Assembly: GCA_019694315.1 (NCBI GenBank)
Contig: JAIBCE010000025.1
Location: 1-43,154, forward strand
Direction: 5' to 3'
DNA: 43,154 nucleotides
Source of the DNA: Sandaracinaceae bacterium
GTDB taxonomy: Bacteria > Myxococcota_A > Polyangia > Polyangiales > Sandaracinaceae
Each line of letters begins with the position of its first letter. Within the stretch, counting starts at the first letter, position 1. Below the pieces are notes generated by a model. That model did not search any database and was not told the DNA's origin. It worked only from the letters and a program-made list of their open reading frames with translations. A program made the translations under genes and the position numbers. Below are positions 25,642 to 33,547 of the stretch, piece by piece.

Positions 25642-27042
25642 TCAGCCCCTGTCGAGGCCGTGCTTCTTCAGCTGGTGGCGCAGCGCGTCGTAGGTGAGGC
25701 CGAGCCGGCGCGCGGCCTCTGCGCGGTTGCCGCCCGTCGCTGCGAGGGCGTCCTCGAGGAGGCTCACCTCGAAGGCCGCGACGGCCTCGGGAAACGGCAG
25801 GCTCTGGAAGCGCGCGGTGTCGTGCGCGCTCGGCAGGGGCAGGCCCAGATCGGCCACGCCGATCTCGGGCGCGTCGTCGCGATACACCGCCCGCTCGATC
25901 ACGTTCTTGAGCTCGCGCACGTTGCCGGGGAAGTCGTAGCGAGAGAGGGCCTCGAGCGCGGCGGCCGAGAGACGACGCGTGTGCAGGGCGGGCACCTCGC
26001 CGACGAAGCGCTCGAGGAAGTGCTGCGCGAGGACCGGGATGTCCTCGGGGCGTGCGCGCAGCGGGGGGATGCGGATCACCTCGAACGCGAGGCGATCGTA
26101 GAGGTCGGGCAGGAACCGACCCTCGCGCATCGCGAGCTCGAGATCGGCATTGGTGGCCGCGACGATCCGAGCGTCGGAGTGGAGCTCCTCGTGCCCGCCC
26201 ACGCGCACGTAGGTGCCGTACTCGACCACTCTCAGGATCTTGCGCTGGAAGGCGAGAGACGTATTGCCGATCTCGTCGAGGAAGAGAGTGCCACTCTCGG
26301 CGAGCTCGAATCTCCCCGAGGTGCGCTGGTCCGCGCCCGTGTAGGCCCCTCGCTCATGGCCGAAGAGCTCGCTCTCGAGCAGGGGCTCGGCGAACGCGGC
26401 GCAATTGACCGCCACGAACGCGCCGCGCCGCTTGTGTGGGCCCCGACGCGACGACGCGTGGACGAGGTGCGCGAAGAGCTCCTTGCCGGTGCCGCGCTCG
26501 CCGAGGATCAGCACGGGGCGAGGCACGGGCCCGACGCGCTCGGCCGCCTTCACGAGCCTCTGGAGCGCCGGCGACTCCGTGATCACGCGGTAGCGCGCCT
26601 CCTCCGCCTCGCGGTGCACGCGGTTCTCGCGCGCGAGGGCACGCTTCTCGTCGAGGAGCTGGACCAGACGCCGGATCTTCTCGATCTGCGTGGCCACGCG
26701 CTCACCGAGCTTCTCGCCACGAACGAGGAAGTCGGTGGCGCCCGCGTCCACCGCGCGTCGTGCGCTCTCCACGTCACCGCGCTCGGCGACCATCACGACC
26801 GGCAGCTCCGCGTCGCGCTCGCGCAGCGACGCGAGCACCGAGAGGCCGTCGCGCCGGCCGTCGCCGAGGCTCAGATCGACGACCACGAGATCCCAAGTCT
26901 CATCCTCGACGATGCGCGCGAGCGAGGCACCGTCGCGCACGCGGTGCACGCGGCTCGAGGCACCGCACGCACGCTCGATGCGCTCGACGAGGGGCCCGAG
27001 ATCGTGCTCGGACGGATCGAGGACGAGGACCTTCGTGGGCAC
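25642..27042 (-). CDS. Sigma-54-dependent NtrC-type response regulator
   Basis: GTG 27042 is chosen because receiver homology starts there (VPTKVLVLD) and a GGAG lies upstream; the first 96 residues of the longest frame are low-complexity. The 466-residue protein has a receiver domain (about 1-125), an AAA+ sigma-54 interaction domain (Walker A GERGTGKE at 181-188, GAYTGA at 232-237, Walker B LFLDE at 253-257) and a Fis-type helix-turn-helix (NRAEAARRLGLTYDALRHQLKK) at the end. GAYTGA is a known variant of the sigma-54 contact loop GAFTGA. The receiver retains Asp56, but the second acidic residue is Pro10, the usual Thr/Ser is Val and the usual Lys is Arg. No histidine kinase is adjacent. It is divergent from the flotillin operon, its likely target. 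Confidence 0.92.
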   Translation of the reverse strand: MPTKVLVLDPSEHDLGPLVERIERACGASSRVHRVRDGASLARIVEDETWDLVVVDLSLGDGRRDGLSVLASLRERDAELPVVMVAERGDVESARRAVDAGATDFLVRGEKLGERVATQIEKIRRLVQLLDEKRALARENRVHREAEEARYRVITESPALQRLVKAAERVGPVPRPVLILGERGTGKELFAHLVHASSRRGPHKRRGAFVAVNCAAFAEPLLESELFGHERGAYTGADQRTSGRFELAESGTLFLDEIGNTSLAFQRKILRVVEYGTYVRVGGHEELHSDARIVAATNADLELAMREGRFLPDLYDRLAFEVIRIPPLRARPEDIPVLAQHFLERFVGEVPALHTRRLSAAALEALSRYDFPGNVRELKNVIERAVYRDDAPEIGVADLGLPLPSAHDTARFQSLPFPEAVAAFEVSLLEDALAATGGNRAEAARRLGLTYDALRHQLKKHGLDRG

Positions 27043-27135
27043 GTCAGCGCGCTCCGGAACGCATGCGCGCAGCGTAGCCGATCGCACGCGCGTCGCGGCG
27101 TGGGCGCGTCGCCGTCGCGTGCACGAGGAGCCGTC

Positions 27136-27163
27136 TGGTGTGGAGCACCAAGCGACCTGGTGC
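27136..27163. promoter_or_regulatory. Candidate activator-binding dyads (TGGTG/CACCA)
   Basis: Three half-sites are spaced within 28 bp: tggtg (27136-27140), gcacca (27145-27150) and tggtgc (27158-27163). They form two overlapping inverted repeats. They lie about 100 bp upstream of a candidate -24/-12 element, a usual position for upstream activating sequences bound by NtrC-type proteins. Assignment to the adjacent activator is inference. Confidence 0.4.
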
Positions 27164-27250
27164 GCCGCACCGACCGACGGAATCGCCCTCCCAGCAGGCG
27201 AATTCGCGAAATGCGCCGAAACGCGGGCGGGTTGGGATCGCGAGCGCGGC

Positions 27251-27281
27251 TGGCATGGAGCTTCCAAGGCGAGAGCTCCAT
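27251..27281 (+). promoter_or_regulatory. Possible sigma-54 promoter overlapping an 8-bp dyad
   Basis: tggcatggagcttcc (27251-27265) resembles TGGCACG-N4-TTGC with two mismatches, one in the important -12 GC. It overlaps a perfect inverted repeat atggagct (27255-27262) / agctccat (27274-27281). The dyad is certain; the promoter reading is tentative. The rest of 27043-27341 shows no gene. Confidence 0.3.
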
Positions 27282-27341
27282 GGCGTCGAGCCGAGGAGGC
27301 GCGCCGTGAAGCGCGCGTCGCGCTCGCCACCGGAGGACGTC

Positions 27342-28091
27342 GTGTCGTTTCTCGACTGGTTGTCGGCGTGGGCCAACGTGCCCTTCGCGATCGCGGGCCT
27401 CGCCTCGCTGCTCTTCGCGGCGGTGCAGGCGAGCGGCCTGCTCGGCCTTCTCGCCGGAGGGGCCGACGGTGACGCCGACGCGGACGTGGACGCCGACGTG
27501 GACGCCGACGCGGACGCGGATGTCGACGCCGATGCCGACGTCGACGCGGAGACCGACGTCGACGGCGACGGAGACGCGGAGGGAGACGATGCGGACGGTG
27601 ACGACGCCGAGACTGGCGGCAGTCCGTCGCTCGCGTCGATGGTGCTCGCGCCCCTCGCGATCGGCCGCGTGCCGCTGACCCTGACCGCGCAGACGTTCGC
27701 GATGACGTTCGCGGTCGTGGGGCTGGCGCTCAACGCCATGTGGACGAGCGAGAGCGTGGTGCCGCTCCACACGTTGGCGTGGACGCTCCCGTCGGGCCTG
27801 GTGCTCGGCTATGCGGGCGCGTCCGTGGTCGCGCGGCTCGCGCTCCCGATCGTCGACGACCGTCTCCACGCAGCCACGGCCCGCAGCGAGCTCGTGGGCA
27901 CGATCGGCGTGGTGATCAGCTCGCGCGTGACCGACGACTTCGGCGAGGTACGCGTCCGCGACAAGTCCGGCCACGACGTACGCATGGTCGTGAAGCTCGC
28001 GAGCCGCTCGCGTCCGCTCGAGGAGCGCGAAGAGGCCGTGATCGTCGACGTGGACGAGCGCGGCACGCCTCGGGTCACCGCGCTGGAGTGA
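27342..28091 (+). CDS. YqiJ-like/NfeD-type membrane protein with OB fold
   Basis: Two GTG starts have good ribosome binding sites. GTG 27342 (GGAGG at 27332-27336) begins directly at the first membrane segment and is preferred; GTG 27306 (GAGGAGG at 27293-27299) adds 12 residues. The 249-residue product has an N-terminal membrane helix (FAIAGLASLLFAAV), an extreme Asp-rich insert at about 44-90 (DADVDADVDADA and similar), membrane helices at about 100-160 after AIGRVPLTLTAQTFAM, and a C-terminal OB-like domain (GTIGVVISSRVTDDFGEVRV). This order and the downstream flotillin match the E. coli YqiJ-YqiK pair, where the OB protein partners the flotillin. The Asp-rich insert is not part of the family as I know it. 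Confidence 0.85.
   Translation: MSFLDWLSAWANVPFAIAGLASLLFAAVQASGLLGLLAGGADGDADADVDADVDADADADVDADADVDAETDVDGDGDAEGDDADGDDAETGGSPSLASMVLAPLAIGRVPLTLTAQTFAMTFAVVGLALNAMWTSESVVPLHTLAWTLPSGLVLGYAGASVVARLALPIVDDRLHAATARSELVGTIGVVISSRVTDDFGEVRVRDKSGHDVRMVVKLASRSRPLEEREEAVIVDVDERGTPRVTALE
27468..27605 (+). repeat. Asp-Ala/Asp-Val coding low-complexity tract
   Basis: Imperfect 6-bp periodic GAC-GCN/GTN repeats encode alternating DA/DV residues followed by DGDGDAEGDDADGDD. Roughly half of the residues are Asp, giving about 25 negative charges within 46 residues. Confidence 0.85.
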
Positions 28092-28179
28092 ATCGAGCGT
28101 CGTTCCCGGGGCGAGTGCCGCGCGCGGGGCCCCAACCCCGCTGGCGCGCATGGGTCGACACACAGCAGCCATCAGACGT

Positions 28180-28198
28180 CGCGACGCATGGCGTCGCG
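28180..28198 (+). promoter_or_regulatory. Perfect 8-bp hairpin upstream of flotillin
   Basis: cgcgacgc-atg-gcgtcgcg lies in the 138-bp gap between the YqiJ-like gene and the flotillin start. It may adjust flotillin expression within the operon (attenuation or mRNA stabilisation) or be an operator. Confidence 0.35.
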
Positions 28199-28229
28199 CG
28201 CGAGAGGGTCAGTCTCGCGAAGAGAGTGA

Positions 28230-30278
28230 ATGGAGTCAGTCATGGAGCTCACCACCAGCCAGATCGTCATCGGCCTCGTGGCCGTCGGCAGCGTGTTCGT
28301 CGTCGTGACGGGCCTCGCGCTCGTGAGCCGGTTCTTCCGGCGCTGCGGCGCGGACGAGGCGCTCGTGCGCACCGGCACCGGCGGCAACCGGGTCGTCATC
28401 GGAGGAGGCGTGATGGTCTATCCGATCCTCCACCAGCTCATGCGCGTGTCCTTGCGCAGCGTGAAGCTCTCGGTGGAGCGTGAGGGCAAGAACGCCCTCG
28501 TGACCGCCGACAAGATCAAGGCGAACGTCACGACCGAGCTCTACATCAAGGTGGAGCCGCTCGCGGAGGACGTGCTCGCCGCGGCGCGCAGCTTCGGTGA
28601 GCGCAACCTCGACGAGGAGGCGATCGCCGACCTCATCGAGGGCAAGCTGACCGACGCGCTCCGCAGCGTGGCGGCCAACCAGACCTTCATGAGCCTCCAC
28701 TCCAAGCGGAAGGAATTCGCCGAGATGATCCAGGCGACCCTGAGCGAGGAGCTCAAGAAGAACGGCCTCACCCTCGAGAACGTCTCGATCACCTCGCTCT
28801 CGATGGTGCCCGTGACCGATCTCGACCCGGCCGACGTCTTCGACGCCGAGGGCCTGCGCGCCATCACCGAGAGCGTGCAGACCAACCGCGAGAAGACCAA
28901 CGCGATCCAGCGCCAGAAGGAGAACGAGGTTCACGCGCAGAACGTCACGGCGCGCATGCGCTCGCTCGAGCTCGAGCAGGCACAGAAGCAGGCCGAGGCC
29001 GATCAGAACCGCCGCGTGCTCGAGTACGCCGCGCACCAGTCGGCCGAGACCGCCAAGGCCGTGCTCGTCCAGGACCAGGCCCGCGAGCTCGCGGCCTACG
29101 AGAAGCAGCAGAAGGTCGAAGAGGGCCGCATCGCGCAGGAGCGCGCGGTGGCGGTGGCCCTCGCCCAGAAGAGCCGCGCGGAGCGCGAGGCGCAGATCGC
29201 CGCCGAGGAGGCGCGTATGGCCGCAGAGATCAAGAAGCAGCGCACGATCGAGGCCGCGACGATCGAGAAGGACAAGATCGTCCAGGCCGCCGAGATCGAT
29301 CGGCAGAAGGCCCTCGAGGCCGCGACGATCGAGAAGGAGAAGGTCGTGGGCGCGTCGCTCATCGACAAGGAGCGTGAGATCGAGGTCTCGCGCAAGAGCA
29401 AGGAGGTCGCCGTGGTCCAGGCCGAAGAGGCCCTCGCTCGCGCCGCCGCCGCACGCGCCGAGGCGCAGGCGGAGGAGGAGCGCGCGGTGCAGGCGATCAC
29501 CACGGTGGAGGCCACCGCGCAGGCCGAGCGTGAGCGTGCCATTCGAATCATCGAGGCCTCGGCCGCGGCGGAGAAGCGCCGCATCGAGGCGCAGGCGATC
29601 GCGGAGGCTGCGAGCGAGGAGGCGCAGGCCATCCTCCGCATCGCCGAGGCCGAGCGGCAGAAGGGCCTGGCGCTCGCCGAGGCGCGCCGCGCGATGGTCG
29701 AGGCGGAGAACGCGATCGGCGACAAGCTCCTGCTCCGCGACGTGGCCACCAAGGCCCTCGAGGTGGCGCCCGAGGTGGTGCGTGAGCTCATGTCTCCCGC
29801 GCAGAAGATCTCCGAGATCAAGGTGCTCCAGACGAATGGCCTCTTTGGAGGGGGCCAGTCGGGCGAAGGTGCCAGTGGCGGTCTCGGCGCGATGTCTCCC
29901 ATCATGAAGACACTGATGGAGGCGGGCGCTGCGTATCCGCTGGTCCGCGAGCTCATGGCCTTCGGCAAGGTCGATGGACAGGCCCTGTCGGGCCGAGTGC
30001 GAGAGCTCGTCGCACAGCTCGGTCCCTCGATGGGGCCGGAGATCCAGTCGCTCCTCGGTGACAATCCCGTCGCGGATCAGGCCCGCACGGCGGCCATGCC
30101 GGTGCCGGAGCCGGCCCCGAGCTCGGCGAGCTCCGAGAGTGAGATCTCGGACGCCGACGTGCAGGAGCTCGCCGAGCCGACGCCGCGCGCGGTGACGAGG
30201 TCCAACGGCCAATCGGGGCTCCACGTGCCCCACCCGAGGAGCGGTGGTGTGGCGGGCAGTCCGTCGGACGCGGAGTGA
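28230..30278 (+). CDS. Flotillin / SPFH family protein (YqiK-like)
   Basis: The 682-residue protein is taken from ATG 28230; ATG 28242 four codons on is also possible, with GGAG at 28232. One N-terminal membrane helix (QIVIGLVAVGSVFVVVTGLAL) precedes the SPFH domain (about 35-230: VVIGGGVMVYPILHQ, LTLENVSITSLSMVPVTDLDP). A long Glu/Ala coiled coil follows at about 230-520, with internal repeats such as IEAATIEKDKIVQAAEIDRQ. The C-terminal part has a Gly-rich hinge (NGLFGGGQSGEG) and an acidic-Pro tail. Flotillins assemble membrane microdomains. The gene is preceded by the YqiJ-like partner and overlaps or abuts the channel-like gene, forming a three-gene unit. Confidence 0.93.
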   Translation: MESVMELTTSQIVIGLVAVGSVFVVVTGLALVSRFFRRCGADEALVRTGTGGNRVVIGGGVMVYPILHQLMRVSLRSVKLSVEREGKNALVTADKIKANVTTELYIKVEPLAEDVLAAARSFGERNLDEEAIADLIEGKLTDALRSVAANQTFMSLHSKRKEFAEMIQATLSEELKKNGLTLENVSITSLSMVPVTDLDPADVFDAEGLRAITESVQTNREKTNAIQRQKENEVHAQNVTARMRSLELEQAQKQAEADQNRRVLEYAAHQSAETAKAVLVQDQARELAAYEKQQKVEEGRIAQERAVAVALAQKSRAEREAQIAAEEARMAAEIKKQRTIEAATIEKDKIVQAAEIDRQKALEAATIEKEKVVGASLIDKEREIEVSRKSKEVAVVQAEEALARAAAARAEAQAEEERAVQAITTVEATAQAERERAIRIIEASAAAEKRRIEAQAIAEAASEEAQAILRIAEAERQKGLALAEARRAMVEAENAIGDKLLLRDVATKALEVAPEVVRELMSPAQKISEIKVLQTNGLFGGGQSGEGASGGLGAMSPIMKTLMEAGAAYPLVRELMAFGKVDGQALSGRVRELVAQLGPSMGPEIQSLLGDNPVADQARTAAMPVPEPAPSSASSESEISDADVQELAEPTPRAVTRSNGQSGLHVPHPRSGGVAGSPSDAE

Positions 30279-30283
30279 CTGCC

Positions 30284-30643
30284 ATGGATCCTGCCCTCCT
30301 CGCCACGGCCGCGCTGGCGCTCGCCTCGGCGCCGCGCGGCACCTTTCCCACGACGATCGACGAGCTCGGCACGCTCGTGCGCGGTCAGGTCGAGTCGGAC
30401 CCGATGCGCGCCACCCTCACCACGGTCCTCGCGGCCTCGGTGATCTTCTATCGCGCCGAGCGCGGCGTGAACCCCAAGGTGGAGCGCTTCGAGGACGCGC
30501 TCGTCTTCTGCACCACCTGCCTCAGTGTCGGCTACTCCGACATCTTCGCGAGGACGCCCACGGGCAAGGCCGTGGCCTCGTTCCTCATGACCTTCGGCCC
30601 TTCGCTCAGCGCGAAGCTCCTCGACGCGCCCCAGCGTCGGTGA
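30284..30643 (+). CDS. Miniature K+-channel-like pore protein
   Basis: ATG 30284 has GGAG 8 nt upstream and gives 119 residues; an in-frame GTG at 30275 overlaps the flotillin stop by 4 nt (GTGA) and would add three residues. The central feature is a selectivity-filter-like segment SVGYSD (81-86), preceded by a pore-helix-like stretch (FEDALVFCTTCL) and followed by a hydrophobic helix (about 96-110, AVASFLMTFG). The typical filter is TVGYGD; here T is S and the second G is S. A hydrophobic segment lies at about 44-57 (TLTTVLAASVIFYR). This gives the two-helix-plus-pore architecture of the Ion_trans_2 family in an unusually short form with no regulatory domain. A terminator follows. Confidence 0.8.
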   Translation: MDPALLATAALALASAPRGTFPTTIDELGTLVRGQVESDPMRATLTTVLAASVIFYRAERGVNPKVERFEDALVFCTTCLSVGYSDIFARTPTGKAVASFLMTFGPSLSAKLLDAPQRR

Positions 30644-30649
30644 CGTGAT

Positions 30650-30684
30650 GACGGCCCGCGGACTCCCCAGAGCCGCGGGCCGTC
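30650..30684. terminator. Strong bidirectional terminator hairpin
   Basis: A perfect 12-bp stem (gacggcccgcgg, 30650-30661, pairing with 30673-30684) closes an 11-nt loop between the convergent channel and VWA genes. It lacks a long T-run but is by far the strongest hairpin in the region and separates two converging units. Confidence 0.75.
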
Positions 30685-30709
30685 TCTCGTGAGCGTGCGG
30701 CGCGACGCC

Positions 30710-31807
30710 TCAGCCGGGGTCGTCGAAGCAGGCGATGTCGACCTCGAGCTGCGCGTCGGGATCGTGACTGACCTCGCGACAGATGGCGGGACAGAGCTCG
30801 ATGCGCGTTGGGTTGGACTCGTCGTCGAAGCGCCAGCCGGAGCACGCGCCGGAGGGGGTGTGCCGGAGCAGCCGTGTCTCGGCGCCGCTCCGATAGGTCA
30901 CGCTCATGCGCGAGAGATCGAGCACCCGACCCTCGGGGGCGCTCGGGGGAACCAGCGTGCACGACACCGGCTCGACGATCGCCACCGTCGAGGTCCGCTC
31001 CGCAATTCGGGCGAACGTCGCGGTCCAGTCCGACTCGCACACACGGGCGATGGTGCCCGTGGTGCAATCGGGGATGCCGGCGCCGGAGGCCGTGTAGCAC
31101 TGGGAGAGCTGGAGATAGGCGAGCCCGACGCGCGCGAGCGAGTCGCAGCGACCGCGCAGCTCGTCGTTCCAAGCGCCGGGTCCCGTGTCGCCGAAGTAGC
31201 CCACGATCGCGTGGTGCACGGAGATGCCGAAGCCGTCGGGCTCGAGGCGCTCGAGCGATGCGCGGAACATGTCCGCGGTGGTGTTCGCGTCGTCGTCGGT
31301 CACCCAGAGGAACGCGCGCACCGAGCCGGGGCGGAGAAAGTCCCGGTAGCGTGGGTATTGTGCGAGGACGACGAAGGGAGCGTCGTGCGAGCCCACCTCG
31401 ACGTGGATGGGCAAGAGGCGCCCCTCGGGCCCGGCCTCACAGCGCCCAGCGCCCGTGCCGAGCGGAGGCGGGACGCAGACCCCCGTCGGCCCGTCGCTCT
31501 GACTGAGGAGCACCAGGTGGTAGTCGAGGCCACTCTCGGCGAGCGTCCGGGCGAAGGCGTTGAGCCCGATCTGGACCTGCGTGGCCTCCTCGAACATCGA
31601 GCCCGAATTGTCGATGACCATGATCACGTCGACCACGTCGTTGGGGCGAGTCTCGACGACGGGCGCGAGCACCGTGCTCACGCAGGTCTCGACGAACGCG
31701 TCCCGCCGCGGGCCCGCATCGCGTCGCTCGGGCTCGGGTGCGGCCGGGACCTCGCGACAGCCGAGCGTGGCGGTCGCGACGAGGAGGCCCAGGGCAGCGC
31801 GCCGCAT
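30710..31807 (-). CDS. VWA-domain lipoprotein
   Basis: The start is set to ATG 31807 because it opens MRRAALGLLVATATLGC, a lipoprotein signal with lipobox TLGC; the longest frame adds 13 residues. The 365-residue product has a short Asp-containing linker (ERRDAGPRRDAF), then a von Willebrand A domain with the MIDAS motif DNSGS (after VDVIMVI) and the conserved downstream Thr/Asp region (LWVTDDDAN). VWA domains bind ligands through a metal ion at this site. Many Cys in the C-terminal half point to an extracytoplasmic location. Its upstream region abuts the tandem repeat array, so its promoter lies in or next to the array edge. Confidence 0.88.
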   Translation of the reverse strand: MRRAALGLLVATATLGCREVPAAPEPERRDAGPRRDAFVETCVSTVLAPVVETRPNDVVDVIMVIDNSGSMFEEATQVQIGLNAFARTLAESGLDYHLVLLSQSDGPTGVCVPPPLGTGAGRCEAGPEGRLLPIHVEVGSHDAPFVVLAQYPRYRDFLRPGSVRAFLWVTDDDANTTADMFRASLERLEPDGFGISVHHAIVGYFGDTGPGAWNDELRGRCDSLARVGLAYLQLSQCYTASGAGIPDCTTGTIARVCESDWTATFARIAERTSTVAIVEPVSCTLVPPSAPEGRVLDLSRMSVTYRSGAETRLLRHTPSGACSGWRFDDESNPTRIELCPAICREVSHDPDAQLEVDIACFDDPG

Positions 31808-31882
31808 CCCACGAGAATGGGCCGAAGCCGTCGCCGCCTCAACCACGATCGGGCCTCATCGACGGCTTCCGAGAACCTCCTC

Positions 31883-33520
31883 GCGCCGCGACGGAGGCGC
31901 GCGTGAGCCTCGGCATCGTCGCGTCTGATCTGCCCCTCGGTCCGCTCTCGGATCCGCAGAGCGCGACAACCCCGTGCCTCACGGGCGCACCGTCGGAGGC
32001 GCGAGCCAGTCTGTCTCTGCTCCAGATCCAGCAAGGACATGGAGGTACGCGCCGCGACCCCACCGCGCGTGAGCCTCGGCATCGTCGCGTCTGATCTGCC
32101 CCGCGATCCGCAGAGCGCGACCTCCCCGTGCCTCACGGACGCACCCTCAGAGGCGCGAGCAGTCTGTCTCTGCTCCCAATCGAACAGGAAGATGCAGGTA
32201 CGCGCCGCGACGGGGCTCGCGTGAGCCTCGGCATCGTCGCGTCTCATCTGCCCCTCGCAATCGCAGAGCGCGACCACCCCGTGCCTCACGGACGCACCGT
32301 CGGAGGCGCGAGCCAGTCTGTCTCTGCTCCAGATCGAGCAAGGACATGGAGGTACGCGCCGCGACGCCACCGCGCGTGAGCCTCGGCATCGTCGCGTCTG
32401 ATCTGCCCCGCGATCCGCAGAGCGCGACCTCCCCGTGCCTCACGGACGCACCCTCAGAGGCGCGAGCAGTCTGTCTCTGCTCCCAATCGAACAGGAAGAT
32501 GCAGGTACGCGCCGCGACGGGGCTCGCGTGAGCCTCGGCATCGTCGCGTCTCATCTGCCCCTCGCAATCGCAGAGCGCGACCTCCCCGTGCCTCACGGAC
32601 GCACCCTCAGAGGCGCGAGCCAGTCCGTTTCTGCTTCAGTCGAACAGGAAGATGGAGGTACGCGCCGCGACGGAGGCGCGCGAGAGCCTCGGCGAGCTCG
32701 CGTCTGCTCTGCCCCTCGCAATCGCAGAGCGCGACCACCCCGTGCCTCACGGACGCACCGTCGGAGGCGCGCGCCAGTCTGTTCTTGCTCCCAATCGAAC
32801 AGGAAGATGCAGGTACGCGCCGCGACGGGGCTCGCGTGAGCCTCGGCATCGTCGCGTCTCATCTGCCCCTCGCAATCGCAGAGCGCGACCTCCCCGTGCC
32901 TCACGGACGCACCCTCAGAGGCGCGAGCCAGTCCGTTTCTGCTTCAGTCGAACAGGAAGATGGAGGTACGCGCCGCGACGGAGGCGCGCGTGAGCCTCGG
33001 CATCCTCGCGTCTGATCTGCCCCTCGGTCCGCTCTCGGATCCGCAGAGCGCGACAACCCCGTGCCTCACGGACGTACCGTCAGAGGCGCGAGCCCCTCCG
33101 TTCTTGCTCCCAAATCAATCAAGGACATGGAGGTACGCGCCGCAACGCGTGCGCGCGTGAGCCTCGGCATCCTCGCGTCTGCTCTGCCCCGCGATCCGCA
33201 GAGCGCGACAACCCCGTGCCTCACGGACGCACCGTCGGAGGCGCGAGCCAGTCTGTTCTTGCTCCCAATCGAACAGGAAGATGCAGGTACGCGCCGCGAC
33301 GGGGCTCGCGTGAGCCTCGGCATCGTCGCGTCTCATCTGCCCCTCGCAATCGCAGAGCGCGACCACCCCGTGCCTCACGGACGTACCGTCGGAGGCGCGA
33401 GCCAGTCTGTTCTTGCTCCCAATCAATCAAGGACATGGGGTACGCGCCGCAACGCGTGCTCGCGTGAGCCTCTGCATCCTCGCGTCTGCTCTGCCCCTCG
33501 GATACGCAGAGCGACCTCCC
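31883..33520. repeat. Array of eleven ~154-bp tandem repeats, non-coding
   Basis: Units start (gtgagcctcggcat) at 31903, 32069, 32221, 32376, 32528, 32682, 32836, 32990, 33156, 33310 and 33464. Periods are 166, 152, 155, 152, 154, 154, 154, 166, 154 and 154 bp; the last unit is degraded. A partial unit precedes the first. Units two and four are identical over 152 bp. Every unit from 1 to 10 has the hairpin ccgtg-cct-cacgg. Most junctions carry cgcgacg ... cgtcgcg around an inner ggctc-gcgt-gagcc stem. Variation is modular: three forms of the left part and about four of the AT-richer right part (such as caatcgaacaggaagatgc) occur in mixed combinations. Unit lengths are not multiples of three and frames are open on both strands only because of GC bias, so coding is rejected. 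Together with its flanks it fills 31808-33547. Confidence 0.95.
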
Positions 33521-33547
33521 GTGCGCGGGCCTCGCCCCGCCGGGAGA

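Noticed and set aside
28236..30233. 665-residue antisense ORF over the flotillin gene
   Set aside because: Leu/Gly/Arg-rich shadow of the coiled-coil codons; the plus strand carries clear SPFH homology.
31883..33520. CRISPR array
   Set aside because: Units are about 154 bp with variation spread throughout, not 24-40-bp identical repeats with unique spacers, and no cas genes are present.
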